DNA from: Candidatus Aerophobota bacterium
GTDB taxonomy: Bacteria > Aerophobota > Aerophobia > Aerophobales > AE-B3A
Direction: 5' to 3'
Assembly: GCA_030616535.1 (NCBI GenBank)
Contig: JAUWXE010000003.1
Location: 1 to 36,856, forward strand
DNA: 36,856 bases
The position numbers were made by a program, and so were the translations under genes. Shown one piece after another: positions 20,556 to 29,216 of the stretch (positions within the stretch are counted from its first letter, which is position 1; the number at the start of each line of letters is the position of its first letter). The notes below the pieces were generated by a model. The model saw nothing but the letters and a program-made list of their open reading frames with translations, did not search any database and was not told where the DNA came from.

Positions 20556-21470
20556 TTATTTCCATTTAAGTTTTGTAAAAAGGTTATCCAGGTGTCTTTT
20601 GCAGTCAGCAGTAATCTCCCAGGCGTTTGGCCAAAAGCAAAGATCAATAGACCACCACCCGGAATTATAGCCAGCCTCAACCAGAGTTGGCAGAAGGGCC
20701 TCAAAGTTCAGCACTCCTTTACCAAAAGGTACATGGGCACTGGTCTCATTGTCGTGAAGGGTATTGTCTGAGTCAATTAAGTGGACATGCCCGATTTTAC
20801 CCTTTAATAGACGGGCAAACTCAATTTCACCACCGGGAAGCTTGTCTAATGGAGGTGTCTGTTTAGCTGCAACTGCCGAGCACATATGAGCATGACAGCT
20901 ATCAAAGAGAAACTTAAAATTTGGCCGATCAACTTCATTGAGCAGTCTCATGACCTCATGGGGTTTATTGAAGATAAACCCCGGTTCAAATTCCCAGACC
21001 ACCAGTGTATCTACCTCGGCAGCCTTATCGGCACAGCTTCTGAACATGTTGACTACTCTATCCCAGGTAGTCTGGTAGTCAAGATGTTCCGGGAAAGGAG
21101 TGTGGGTGACGGTATCTACCCGAATAGCTTTGATCCCACAATCCACACAAAACTCCAGGCTTCGATCAAACATTTCCTGGTACTGTTTGACCACCTTGGG
21201 ATCGCCCTCGGCAAAGGGAAGCGACCAAAGATCAGCGGCGTAGGCAGAAACTTCCAGTCCCTTTGATTCTAACATCTCCATTAGTTGGCCTCTGCTCTTT
21301 TTGTTGGGATATAGATCAGGATGAGCATGGGGTTTGAATCCGCCTAATTCAACTCCATCAAATTTAAGAGCCTCCAGCCGCTTAGCCACCTCTTCCAGTT
21401 CTACTGGATGATCAGCATAGGGACCGATAGCATAAGCCCAGCTACCAATGGAGATTTTTGGAAAGATCAT
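20556..21470 (-). CDS. Xylose-isomerase-like TIM-barrel protein (sugar isomerase/epimerase family)
   Basis: This 304-residue AP-endonuclease-2-superfamily barrel is probably a metal-dependent sugar isomerase or epimerase. It starts ISIGSWAYAIGPY and FDGVELGGFKPHAH (first strands). Likely metal ligands are Glu in VVWEFEPG (about 160), Asp-His in LFDSCHAHM (about 190-195), His in GHVHLID (about 227-230) and Asp in WWSIDLCFWPN near the last strand. AAGGAGG lies upstream of ATG 21470 on the minus strand. It is the first gene of a two-gene unit with the zinc dehydrogenase; such isomerase-dehydrogenase pairs are common in polyol or unusual-sugar pathways. It differs strongly from the plus-strand homologue at 14620. 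The promoter at 21532-21560 faces it. Confidence 0.82.
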   Translation of the reverse strand: MIFPKISIGSWAYAIGPYADHPVELEEVAKRLEALKFDGVELGGFKPHAHPDLYPNKKSRGQLMEMLESKGLEVSAYAADLWSLPFAEGDPKVVKQYQEMFDRSLEFCVDCGIKAIRVDTVTHTPFPEHLDYQTTWDRVVNMFRSCADKAAEVDTLVVWEFEPGFIFNKPHEVMRLLNEVDRPNFKFLFDSCHAHMCSAVAAKQTPPLDKLPGGEIEFARLLKGKIGHVHLIDSDNTLHDNETSAHVPFGKGVLNFEALLPTLVEAGYNSGWWSIDLCFWPNAWEITADCKRHLDNLFTKLKWK

Positions 21471-21531
21471 CTTATTTACCTCCTTGAGCTAATTAAACTA
21501 CTGCAACTAATCCCGAAACTGCTCTCGAAGA

Positions 21532-21560
21532 ATCTTAGCATATCCTCCACACTCCGTCAA
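21532..21560 (-). promoter_or_regulatory. Sigma-70-type promoter for the isomerase-dehydrogenase unit
   Basis: On the minus strand TTGACG (21560-21555) is followed after 17 nt by TAAGAT (21537-21532), with TG one base before the -10 (extended -10). The expected start lies near 21525, about 55 nt before ATG 21470. Confidence 0.6.
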
Positions 21561-21751
21561 TTTTCGTATTTCGTATAAGGAAGTCAAACTTTATCCACAA
21601 TTACTGAACAAATTATGATTAAAGGATGAATTTATTTGTTTTGCAGAAGATGACCAAAAAAGCATGTATCCGCCACCCAAAGTTGTCTTTGATCTAGTTA
21701 GCTTCTGGCCCAAAAGTATTAAAAAAATGGGAAAAAAGGGTGGGCGGAGAA

Positions 21752-21780
21752 TTGACTTTCCTCCTTCTATACGCTATGAT
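21752..21780 (+). promoter_or_regulatory. Near-consensus sigma-70 promoter before thiE
   Basis: TTGACT (21752-21757), a 17-nt spacer and TATGAT (21775-21780) match five of six bases at each box. Transcription would start near 21787, so the coding start must be downstream, consistent with GTG 21814 and not ATG 21664. Confidence 0.75.
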
Positions 21781-21813
21781 TTTGATTGTAAAGGTTATGC
21801 ACTGGAGCTTCTT

Positions 21814-22866
21814 GTGAATAAGCAGAGAGAAATTTATCGAATAATGGATGTCAATCTTGATCGAGCAAGTGAAGGCTTGAGAGTAATAGAAGACGCAGTT
21901 CGATTTGGCTTGAACGATTATCATCTTACCCAAAAGGTGCGGCAGCTGCGTCACTTTTTAATAAAAATAGCGGAGGAGATTCCTCACTTTAGATGGAGGC
22001 AGCGCATGAGCTGCCGGGATGTGGAAAAAGACGTAGGAGCAGGACTGGGGACAGAAGAAAAAAGAGAAGGGTTTGAGAATCTAGTGAAAGCTAACTTTGG
22101 AAGAGTCCAAGAGGCTGAAAGGAGTCTAGAGGAGTTTGTTAAGCTGCTTTCTTCAGAATTAGGGCAAAGATTTAAGAAGCTTCGTTTCCAAACCTATGCC
22201 CTAGAAAAAAAAGTAGCTATGAGACTAGAAAAAAGATATGATTTCAGCCTCTATGTGATCACTGACTCTAGCCTGATCAAAGAGGAACAGTTCAAAGAAA
22301 AATTAAAAGATGTGGTATCAAACGGAGCCACTGTCATTCAGTTAAGAGAAAAGACCCTATCTTTATCGGCCTTTTTCAAAAAAGCCCTTTTAGTCCGAAA
22401 AATAATTCCGGAGGATGTCCTTTTTATGGTAAACGATAGGGTAGATATCGCTATGGCCTCAGGGGCAGATGGAGTGCATCTAGGACAGGAGGATCTGCCC
22501 ATCTCGGCTGCCCGCAAGGTCTTAGGAGAGAGTAAAATCATTGGTGCATCTACCCACTCCGTGGAGCAAGCCCAGCAGGCAGAAAGAGAAGGTGCCGATT
22601 ACATAGCTATAGGACCGGTTTTTTCCACCGCTACTAAACCCCATGTCGGATCTGCTAAGGGGATAGGAATAATAGGTAAAACGAAAGAAAAAGTGCATAT
22701 TCCCGTAATAGCAATAGGGGGGATAAACTTGGACAATGTGGAGAAAACTTTAAAGGCAGGAGCAGACGGGGTGGCCGTTATAAGTGCTGTATTTAAGGAG
22801 GCTAACACTGGTCTAGCTACCAGAAGACTTTCCGAAAAGATCAGGGCCATAAAAAAGGAAAAATAA
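21814..22866 (+). CDS. thiE: Thiamine-phosphate synthase with extra N-terminal domain
   Basis: The C-terminal part couples HMP-diphosphate with thiazole phosphate to give thiamine phosphate. The N-terminal 130 residues (RIMDVNLDRASEGLRVIEDA...) are the helical domain found before ThiE in cyanobacteria, planctomycetes and several uncultured phyla; its role is poorly defined. The ThiE domain begins at about residue 148 (FSLYVITD) and shows QLREK, MVNDRVDIA, GVHLGQEDLP, GPVFSTATKP and AIGGI, with the diphosphate/metal and substrate-binding residues in place. I chose GTG 21814 because GGAG (21804-21807) lies 6 nt upstream and a strong promoter ends at 21780; ATG 21664 would lie upstream of that promoter and has no SD. 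The length is 350 residues. It leads an operon with tsaE, tsaB and rimI. Confidence 0.9.
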   Translation: MNKQREIYRIMDVNLDRASEGLRVIEDAVRFGLNDYHLTQKVRQLRHFLIKIAEEIPHFRWRQRMSCRDVEKDVGAGLGTEEKREGFENLVKANFGRVQEAERSLEEFVKLLSSELGQRFKKLRFQTYALEKKVAMRLEKRYDFSLYVITDSSLIKEEQFKEKLKDVVSNGATVIQLREKTLSLSAFFKKALLVRKIIPEDVLFMVNDRVDIAMASGADGVHLGQEDLPISAARKVLGESKIIGASTHSVEQAQQAEREGADYIAIGPVFSTATKPHVGSAKGIGIIGKTKEKVHIPVIAIGGINLDNVEKTLKAGADGVAVISAVFKEANTGLATRRLSEKIRAIKKEK

Positions 22867-22867
22867 A

Positions 22868-23362
22868 TTGGCCACAGCCTTATCCATAGTGACCCAAAAT
22901 TATGAAGAAACCCAAAAATTGGGTGAAGAACTGGGCCGCAGGCTCCCTCCCGGTTCAGTTGTAGCTTTAACCGGACAGTTAGGGAGCGGAAAGACTACCT
23001 TAGTTCAAGGAATAGGCAAAGGCCTAGGGATTCGGCCTTTGATTAAAAGCCCTTCCTTTGTTATCATCCACGAGTACTCGGGTTCCGTGCCCTTATATCA
23101 TTTTGATCTTTACCGAATAGCTCACCAGGAAGAAATTGTTTTCTTGGGCTACGAGGACTATTTTTACCAGAAAAAGGGCATTGTCGTAATAGAGTGGGCC
23201 GAAAAGATAAAGGATCTTTTGCCTGCAGAATATCTTAGGATTGAGCTAGAAATAGTGGATTTATCCAAAAGGAAAATTGGCTTAAGAGCCTATGGTTCTT
23301 TCTATGGGAAAGTGATAGAGGAGATGAGAAAAAGGGGGTTATTTTGCTCCTTCTTGGTATAG
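22868..23362 (+). CDS. tsaE: tRNA threonylcarbamoyladenosine biosynthesis ATPase TsaE
   Basis: TsaE is the P-loop ATPase that works with TsaB and TsaD in making t6A37 on ANN-decoding tRNAs. Walker A GQLGSGKTTL is at residues 36-45. The family segment FVIIHEYSG and HFDLYRI (about 66-86), and IEWAEKI (about 108-114), are present. TTG 22868 is the start, one base after the thiE stop, with AAGGAA upstream. The length of 164 residues is slightly above average. Its 3' end overlaps tsaB by 19 nt. No tsaD is in the window, so the complete system needs a distant gene. Confidence 0.92.
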   Translation: MATALSIVTQNYEETQKLGEELGRRLPPGSVVALTGQLGSGKTTLVQGIGKGLGIRPLIKSPSFVIIHEYSGSVPLYHFDLYRIAHQEEIVFLGYEDYFYQKKGIVVIEWAEKIKDLLPAEYLRIELEIVDLSKRKIGLRAYGSFYGKVIEEMRKRGLFCSFLV

Positions 23363-24066
23363 ATACCTCGGCAAAAAAGGGGATTTTGTGCTTGGGAAAC
23401 AGAGAAAAAATCCTGGCTAGAAAAACGATTTCCGCTGGTTTGTCCTCTGGAGAGCTTATTCCTGCTCTGGATACCTTAATGAAGAAGAAAAAAATAAGAA
23501 AAGAGGATCTTGAAGCTGTGGTGGTTAGTTTAGGTCCAGGCTCTTTCACGGGTCTGCGAGTTGGATTGAGTCTAGCTAAGTCTTTGGCTTTTGTTCTGAA
23601 GATTCCTTTGGTAGGGGTTGCTACCCTGGACAGCTGGGTTTTCTTTCTCCCCCGTGAAGGAATTTTTTGTGCGCTTCGCAGAGCCTATGGGGGTAAGTTC
23701 TATGCAGGATTTTATGAAAAAGACCAAGGTAAAACAGCAAAGATAGATGAATCTCGATTTCTTTCCTTCAACGGGATTAAAGGGTCTTTGGAGAGATTTT
23801 TTCCTCAGAAGGTAACTTTTCTTATCCCCACTGAAGAAAGAGAGCTCACCACAGAGCTAAAGAAAATAAAGAACACATCATTTTTACTTCTGGACAAAAT
23901 ATTCCTCATTAAGGCATTGCTTAGACTAGGAGCGGAAAGACTTAAGACCGGAAAAATTGACAATGTCTCTAGTTTAAGTCCTCTTTATGTCTCACCACTG
24001 GAGGTGAGGATTGGACGAGGAAATAAAGATTCGCTTAATGAAGAAAGAGGATATCCCGGAGGTTAG
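23344..24066 (+). CDS. tsaB: tRNA threonylcarbamoyladenosine biosynthesis protein TsaB
   Basis: TsaB is the inactive ASKHA-fold partner that scaffolds TsaD and TsaE in t6A synthesis. It shows LLGIDTSAKKG at the N-terminus, GPGSFTGLRVGLSLAKSLA (about 65-83) and a shortened second half (LSPLYVSP near 215). The length of 240 residues is typical. The TTG start at 23344 lies inside the end of tsaE, and AGGGGG precedes it. The last 56 nt overlap rimI. The tsaE-tsaB-rimI order is a classic bacterial arrangement. Confidence 0.92.
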   Translation: MLLLGIDTSAKKGILCLGNREKILARKTISAGLSSGELIPALDTLMKKKKIRKEDLEAVVVSLGPGSFTGLRVGLSLAKSLAFVLKIPLVGVATLDSWVFFLPREGIFCALRRAYGGKFYAGFYEKDQGKTAKIDESRFLSFNGIKGSLERFFPQKVTFLIPTEERELTTELKKIKNTSFLLLDKIFLIKALLRLGAERLKTGKIDNVSSLSPLYVSPLEVRIGRGNKDSLNEERGYPGG

Positions 24067-24460
24067 CGAGATCGAGAAACTCTCCTTCCCCAGCCCTTGG
24101 TCTTCCAATATCTTTTCCTCAGAACTCGAGAAAGAGAGCTTTGCTTTTTATTGGGTTATGGAATACCGGAGTCGACTGGTAGGATACGGAGGATATTGGA
24201 AAATAAAGAATGAGGCTCACTTGGTTACTTTTGCTATTCATCCAACTTTTAGAAGGATGGGTCTGGGAGTAAAATTATTAGAGCATCTTCTAAAAGATGC
24301 TCAAGATCAATCACTGAATACAATTACCTTGGAAGTCCGTCATTCTAATCTGGCTGCTCAAAGATTCTATGAAAGATTTGGCTTTAAGAAGATAGCCATC
24401 CGTCCCCACTATTATTCCGATACCGAGGAAGACGCTATTGTTTATTGGAAGAAGTTATAA
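24011..24460 (+). CDS. rimI: Ribosomal-protein-alanine N-acetyltransferase (GNAT)
   Basis: This is a GNAT acetyltransferase that in model bacteria acetylates the N-terminal Ala of ribosomal protein S18. The acetyl-CoA-binding motif is FAIHPTFRRMGLG (77-89), followed by TLEVRHSNLAAQRFYERFGF (20 residues), the family's C-terminal signature. TTG 24011 is preceded by GAGGTGAGG and overlaps the end of tsaB. The length of 149 residues is standard. Its 3' end overlaps the end of the convergent bioY gene by 26 nt, so no terminator fits between them. Confidence 0.88.
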   Translation: MDEEIKIRLMKKEDIPEVSEIEKLSFPSPWSSNIFSSELEKESFAFYWVMEYRSRLVGYGGYWKIKNEAHLVTFAIHPTFRRMGLGVKLLEHLLKDAQDQSLNTITLEVRHSNLAAQRFYERFGFKKIAIRPHYYSDTEEDAIVYWKKL

Positions 24461-25028
24461 ATTTTGATTGGATGCCATAACATATTGAAGCTGCCCCCAC
24501 AAGTTTAAGCGCATCTCCCGGCAAAAAAGGAATTAATCCTAGATAAAGACTCTGCCCTATTCCAATTCTTAGCAAACAAGCTAACCATAAGGTTCCTAAA
24601 AAGAGGATAACTCCTTCTCCTACTCCCATAATTAACATCAGGGACAAGAGATTGCTTTTTTTCTTTTCGGCCATTCTTCCCACCAGATAAGCAGCTAAAA
24701 CAAAACCAATGAGATAACCGCCTGTGGGTCCAACCAGACGAGATACTCCCCCGCTAACCCCAGCAAAAATAGGCAGACCCAGCCCTCCTAATCCCAGGTA
24801 GAACAATTGGGATAAAGCTCCTAACTTTCTTCCCAAAATGGCTCCCCCCAGGAGAACAAAGAAGGTCTGTAGAGTTATGGGAACAGGAGTAAAGGGGAGA
24901 GGGATCCATACGAAGGCACCCAGAGCCGTAAGAGTGGTAAACGTAGCTACTCCTATCAAGTTATAACTTGTCCGGGAAAGAGGAATTTCTCGAGTTAATG
25001 TATGTTTTAAACTTTGTGTTATGAGCAT
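24435..25028 (-). CDS. bioY: Biotin transporter substrate-binding subunit BioY
   Basis: BioY is the membrane S-component that captures biotin, alone or with an ECF energy module. The 197 residues contain about six hydrophobic segments. Typical motifs are PFTPVPITLQTF (about 47-58), GAILGRKLGALSQLFYLGLG (20 residues), GGVSRLVGPTGGYLIGF and LPGDALKLVGA near the C-terminus. The gene starts 23 nt after the end of the EF-G-like gene and is the last of the minus-strand run. No ECF ATPase or biotin-synthesis gene is adjacent, so the energy source, if any, is encoded elsewhere. Confidence 0.93.
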   Translation of the reverse strand: MLITQSLKHTLTREIPLSRTSYNLIGVATFTTLTALGAFVWIPLPFTPVPITLQTFFVLLGGAILGRKLGALSQLFYLGLGGLGLPIFAGVSGGVSRLVGPTGGYLIGFVLAAYLVGRMAEKKKSNLLSLMLIMGVGEGVILFLGTLWLACLLRIGIGQSLYLGLIPFLPGDALKLVGAASICYGIQSKFITSSNKQ

Positions 25029-25051
25029 CGGTTAGTTCCCACCAAACTTAT

Positions 25052-27070
25052 CTAATGTGATTTCTTGGCTTGAGCAATTATTCTTTGAGCTATCTCATCA
25101 GGAACTCTCTCGTAATGAGAAAACTTCTTGGCAAAAGCTCCTCTCCCTTGAGTTATGCTGCGAAGCGAGGTTGAATAATTATGGAGCTCCGCCAGAGGGA
25201 CAGTTGCCCTTATCCTCTGTCTTCCTTGAGACGGCTCTACTTCTAGAATTTTTCCTCTCCGCGAGTTTAGGTCTCCGTTAGCATCCCCGAGGAACTCATC
25301 GGGGACCTCAACTTCCAGCTCTCCAATAGGCTCTAAAAGGATAGGCTTAGCCTGCTCCACTGCCTTTTTTAGCCCCATAGAGGCAGCAATATGAAAGGCT
25401 ATGTCAGAGGAATCCACGGGGTGATAGGTGCCGTCAAATAGGATGACCTCCAGGTCTACCAAGGGATAGGAGGCTAAAATTCCTTTTTTTAGGGCCTCTT
25501 TAGCTCCCTTCTCTACTGCAAGAATATAGCGAGAAGGAACCACTCCCCCTTTGATTTTGTCTATAAATCTAACCCCTTCCCCCCGAGGTAGAGGCCGAAC
25601 TCGTAGCCAAACATCCCCATATTGCCCGTGACCCCCCGTCTGGCGTTTATACTTTCCCTGTGCTTCTGCAGATACTGCAATGGTTTCTCGGTAAGGAACC
25701 CTTGGCTCCTCGGTCTGGACCTCAACATTAAATTCGGTCTTTAAGCGGTCAATCATAATCTCCAGGTGTACTTCTCCCGTTCCAGAGAGAATAGTTTGTC
25801 CCGATTCCTTGTCCGTCTCTATTTTAAGGAGGGGGTCTACTTTGACTAATTTGGCCAGGGCCATGCTCATCTTTTTCTCGTCCTTTTCTCCTTTTGGTTT
25901 AAGAGCTATGGAAGTGGTGGGTTCAGGAAACTGCAAAGGAGGAAAGGTGACCGGATTGTCTCTGGCACACAAAACATCCCCTGTATCAGTTTTTTTTAGC
26001 TTAGCTACCGCTCCTGTGTCACCAGCCACTACGTGGGGAGTTTCTTCTCTTGAGCTACCCTGCATTAGATAAATCTGGCCTATTTTTTCCTCTGTCCTTT
26101 TGGTAGAGTTATAAATAGTGGTACCCGAGGAAAAAACACCTGAAAGAACCTTAAAAAGGTTTATCTCCCCCAGATGTGCTTCAAGAAGAGTCTGAAAGAC
26201 AAAGGCAGAAGGAGGTTCCTTCTCCGCTGATTCTTTAAGTTTGGGAGAAGGTAAAAAATCTACTATGGTGTCTAAAAGAAGATCAATTCCTACATTTTTG
26301 GTGGCCGAACCAAAAAGAAGAGGAGTAAATGTATGGTTAGCAATGCCGTCTCTTAGACCCTTTTTAATTTCAGCTTCCGTTAATTCTTCTGTCTCCAGAT
26401 ATTTTTCAATGAGAGTATCATCTGTTTCGGCAACTGCTTCCAGCAATTTTTTTCTAAACTTTTCTACCTCTTTTTCTAAATCCTTAGGAATCTTTACCTC
26501 TTTAGCTTTTCCTTCCTCATACATCCTTCCCCTCATCAAGATCAGGTCAACAACTCCCAAGGAAACTTTATCGGAAGTTATGGGAATCTGTAAAGGAAGA
26601 CAAAGGCTAGAGAATTCTTTTTCTATTCTGGAGGTTAGTTCAGAAAAATCTACGGTTTCTTCGTCTATTTTGTTCAAGAATATCAAAGGGAAGACTTTTT
26701 CCTCCTCTGCATATTGCCAAGCCTTTCTGGTTTCACTACCTGTGAGGGTCGAGGGAGTGATAACCATCAGGGCTATCTCTGCCACTCTGAGCAGTGCCCG
26801 AATCTTGGGCACAAAGTCTGTAAAACCGGGTCCGTCCAAAAGATTAATCTTATGGTCCCGCCAGGGTAGATGAAAAAGGGAAGGATTTATACTGAATCCT
26901 CGTTTTTTCTCTATCTGATCATAGTCAGAGAGAGTATTTCCCTGTGCTATACTTCCCATTTTATTTATGAGCTTAGCTTGATAAAGAAAAGCTTCAACCA
27001 GGGATGTCTTTCCTGTTCCCTGACCCCCAATTATGGCTACATTTCTCAGTTTTTCAGCGAAAGTTGGCAT
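25052..27070 (-). CDS. EF-G-like translation-factor GTPase
   Basis: This paralogue of elongation factor G (PRK12740-type) has 672 residues. The GTPase domain shows GGQGTGKT (15-22), DGPGF (G3, about 77) and NKID (G4, about 132); the switch-I region reads RGFSINPSLFHLP in place of the RGITI of canonical EF-G. The four C-terminal EF-G domains follow, including SGTGEVHLEIMIDRL (about 430) and GHGQYGDVWLRV (about 480). Canonical fusA normally lies in the str operon; this copy lies between a DUF4139-like gene and bioY. Such paralogues are common in deep-branching and thermophilic bacteria, and their role in translation or recycling is not settled. ATG 27070 begins near the family start. Confidence 0.9.
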   Translation of the reverse strand: MPTFAEKLRNVAIIGGQGTGKTSLVEAFLYQAKLINKMGSIAQGNTLSDYDQIEKKRGFSINPSLFHLPWRDHKINLLDGPGFTDFVPKIRALLRVAEIALMVITPSTLTGSETRKAWQYAEEEKVFPLIFLNKIDEETVDFSELTSRIEKEFSSLCLPLQIPITSDKVSLGVVDLILMRGRMYEEGKAKEVKIPKDLEKEVEKFRKKLLEAVAETDDTLIEKYLETEELTEAEIKKGLRDGIANHTFTPLLFGSATKNVGIDLLLDTIVDFLPSPKLKESAEKEPPSAFVFQTLLEAHLGEINLFKVLSGVFSSGTTIYNSTKRTEEKIGQIYLMQGSSREETPHVVAGDTGAVAKLKKTDTGDVLCARDNPVTFPPLQFPEPTTSIALKPKGEKDEKKMSMALAKLVKVDPLLKIETDKESGQTILSGTGEVHLEIMIDRLKTEFNVEVQTEEPRVPYRETIAVSAEAQGKYKRQTGGHGQYGDVWLRVRPLPRGEGVRFIDKIKGGVVPSRYILAVEKGAKEALKKGILASYPLVDLEVILFDGTYHPVDSSDIAFHIAASMGLKKAVEQAKPILLEPIGELEVEVPDEFLGDANGDLNSRRGKILEVEPSQGRQRIRATVPLAELHNYSTSLRSITQGRGAFAKKFSHYERVPDEIAQRIIAQAKKSH

Positions 27071-27091
27071 ACTGGGCCTCCAGTATTTGGG

Positions 27092-28219
27092 CTATTTGGT
27101 GGTTGCCTTATATTGAATTTCTTTTTTTTGTCCCCCAGGAACTTCAACCTCATACACAACAAGATTTTCTTCTTTTATATAATTTTCAGGTCTACTTTCT
27201 AAAATAGTCCATTCTCCATAAAAATGTTCCACGACTTGCACCGTCATAGATAGGTTGGCTGAGTTATAAAGAATTATCTTATAGCTAAATTCCTTCTCAG
27301 AGGTTGGTAGTTGCTGATAAGAAGTCTGAACTCTCTCCCCTTTCAAGTCCTTCGCTTCTCCTAAAAAAATTCTCACCTCTCTCTCGGGAGGAGTCTCGGG
27401 AAGAATATCCTGACCAATAAAGTTTATCTTGTCTCCCAGGCCCATCTTATAAACATAGACCGGACCCTGGGGAAGAGGCGTACCTAATCCGAGATCGGGT
27501 GAATTTTTTAATAAAAGTTCCTCTCTCACCTCCTCCCCATATTTTGCTCCATCAAAAAGATAGACCTTTTTTATGGGGATGCCTCTAGCGGTGAAAAGTA
27601 GGATTCTTTTCTTTTCACCTAATCTAAGAGTGATGGGATAGGTAACAGAATAAGAAAAATTTTGTGAGTCAGAAAGATAAGATTCTAATGGATTTCCTCT
27701 TGAGGCTGGTTTCTCGGCCTCCTGCTCGATCTGCCAAGGCAATTGCGTGGTTAAAGTTAGATAAACCTGAGAGAAGTTCACTCCACTTTTGTTTTCTACA
27801 GTTGCCCAGGCTGATAGATCCATAAATCTATCCTCTTTGTCTACCGCAACCTGATAACTCACTTTCCAATCCAGTCCAGTAGTTAGGTAAACAACTCTTA
27901 GAGTGGTTTCTTCTTCCTTTTCCGACCTTACTTTCCACGAAAGTAACGAATTAGAGCTATATTCTTGTTCTAGAAATTGACATCCCTCTGCCTGAGGGTA
28001 AACTGAATCCAGAATCATTCCTTTTTCCACCGGGCCAATAGTTATTTCATTAATCCCGACTTTTAACTTTATTATGCTTATCTTTTCAACTAAATTAAGA
28101 TTGTTAGGGAAAATGGTTATTCTGGTTATCGGCTCCTGGGCCCTTACCAGAAGCGGTAAGTAGAGACAAAGGACAGCAACCTCTGCTAACAGAAAAATAA
28201 TTCCTATTTTTTTACTCAC
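27092..28219 (-). CDS. Exported DUF4139-type beta-rich protein
   Basis: The 375 residues begin with a signal peptide (hydrophobic 7-24, cleavage probably after VRAQ). The mature part begins ITRITIFPNNLNLVEK, and its middle (WKVSYQVAVDKEDRFMDLSAWATVENKSG) matches the DUF4139 family, whose members are of unknown function. The C-terminal part is beta-rich with a KEFSYKIILYNSANLSMTV segment and ends in a Lys-rich tail. No catalytic residue pattern is visible. It lies 16 nt after fabH and 21 nt before the EF-G-like gene, so it is co-transcribed with lipid-synthesis genes. A cell-envelope role is only a guess from export and context. Confidence 0.7.
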   Translation of the reverse strand: MSKKIGIIFLLAEVAVLCLYLPLLVRAQEPITRITIFPNNLNLVEKISIIKLKVGINEITIGPVEKGMILDSVYPQAEGCQFLEQEYSSNSLLSWKVRSEKEEETTLRVVYLTTGLDWKVSYQVAVDKEDRFMDLSAWATVENKSGVNFSQVYLTLTTQLPWQIEQEAEKPASRGNPLESYLSDSQNFSYSVTYPITLRLGEKKRILLFTARGIPIKKVYLFDGAKYGEEVREELLLKNSPDLGLGTPLPQGPVYVYKMGLGDKINFIGQDILPETPPEREVRIFLGEAKDLKGERVQTSYQQLPTSEKEFSYKIILYNSANLSMTVQVVEHFYGEWTILESRPENYIKEENLVVYEVEVPGGQKKEIQYKATTK

Positions 28220-28235
28220 TAGGATTCTCTTTTCT

Positions 28236-29216
28236 TTACCATTCTATGGCTAAGGAGGCCCAGGTGAGCCCGCCTCCGAATGAGGTGAGGACTACCTTGT
28301 CTCCTTTTTTTATCTTTTTCTGGCGCACTGCCTGATCCAAGGCTACAGCACAAGAAGCGGCCGACATATTCCCACATTGATCCAGATTTACATATACTCT
28401 ATCCATACTCAGGCCTATCCTTTTGGCTACTGCTTTAATGATACGAAGATTAGCCTGGTGTGGGATAAAAAAATCTACGTCTTCATAGGTAAGGTCTCCC
28501 TTCTGTAAAGAGACATCTACTGCTCGAACCATTATCTTCACGGCTCTTTTGAATAGCTCATTTCCCCGCATTTTCATATAATGTTGTCTATTCTTTACTG
28601 TCTCAAAGGTGGCCGGTAGCCTCGAACCACCTGCCGGGACCCCTACCAAATTCGCCCCTTCTCCATCTGCTCCCAAATAGCTAGAGATTATTCCACTACC
28701 GTCATCAGATGGTCTCAAGATAGCCGCTCCAGCTCCGTCGGCAAAGATAACACAGGTGTTTCGGTCTTCCCAGTCGATGATCTTGGAAAGAGTTTCTGCG
28801 GCTACAACCAGGATGGTATTATAAGTTCGGGTGGCAATAAACTGACTTCCTATGCTAAGCCCATAAAGAAAACCGGAACAGGCAGCCTCCAGATCAAAGG
28901 AAGCGACCTTGCCCATCCCTAATCTTTCCTGAAGAATGCAGGCAGTAGCAGGGAAGATCATATCTGGGGTAATGGTGGCTACTATGATCATATCCAGGTC
29001 CTGAGGTTCAATTTTAGCGGCCTCTATTGCCATCCTAGAAGCCTTGTAAGCTAAATCTGATGCTGCCTCATCTTTATCAGCGATTCGCCTTTCTTTAATT
29101 CCAGTTCTGGTAGATATCCATTCATCGGAGGTATTCACCATCTTCTCCAAATCGGCATTGGTCAAAACTTTATCGGGAATGTAGGATCCCGTTCCGACTA
29201 TCTTCGTTTTCCTCAT
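28236..29216 (-). CDS. fabH: Beta-ketoacyl-ACP synthase III (KASIII)
   Basis: FabH condenses acetyl-CoA with malonyl-ACP to start fatty-acid synthesis. The catalytic triad is visible: Cys113 in EAACSGFLYG, His253 in PHQANLRI and Asn283 in CGNMSAAS. The signature DEWISTRTGIKERRIAD (32-48) is typical. I use ATG 29216, since GGAG lies 7 nt upstream on the minus strand; ATG 29222 is two codons earlier and almost touches the SD. The gene overlaps the end of plsX by about 47 nt, and the order plsX-fabH behind rpmF is the common bacterial arrangement. The length is 326 residues. Confidence 0.95.
   Translation of the reverse strand: MRKTKIVGTGSYIPDKVLTNADLEKMVNTSDEWISTRTGIKERRIADKDEAASDLAYKASRMAIEAAKIEPQDLDMIIVATITPDMIFPATACILQERLGMGKVASFDLEAACSGFLYGLSIGSQFIATRTYNTILVVAAETLSKIIDWEDRNTCVIFADGAGAAILRPSDDGSGIISSYLGADGEGANLVGVPAGGSRLPATFETVKNRQHYMKMRGNELFKRAVKIMVRAVDVSLQKGDLTYEDVDFFIPHQANLRIIKAVAKRIGLSMDRVYVNLDQCGNMSAASCAVALDQAVRQKKIKKGDKVVLTSFGGGLTWASLAIEW

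Noticed and set aside
21664..21813. Upstream extension of thiE from ATG 21664
   Set aside because: No SD, no conserved residues, and a strong promoter lies inside it.
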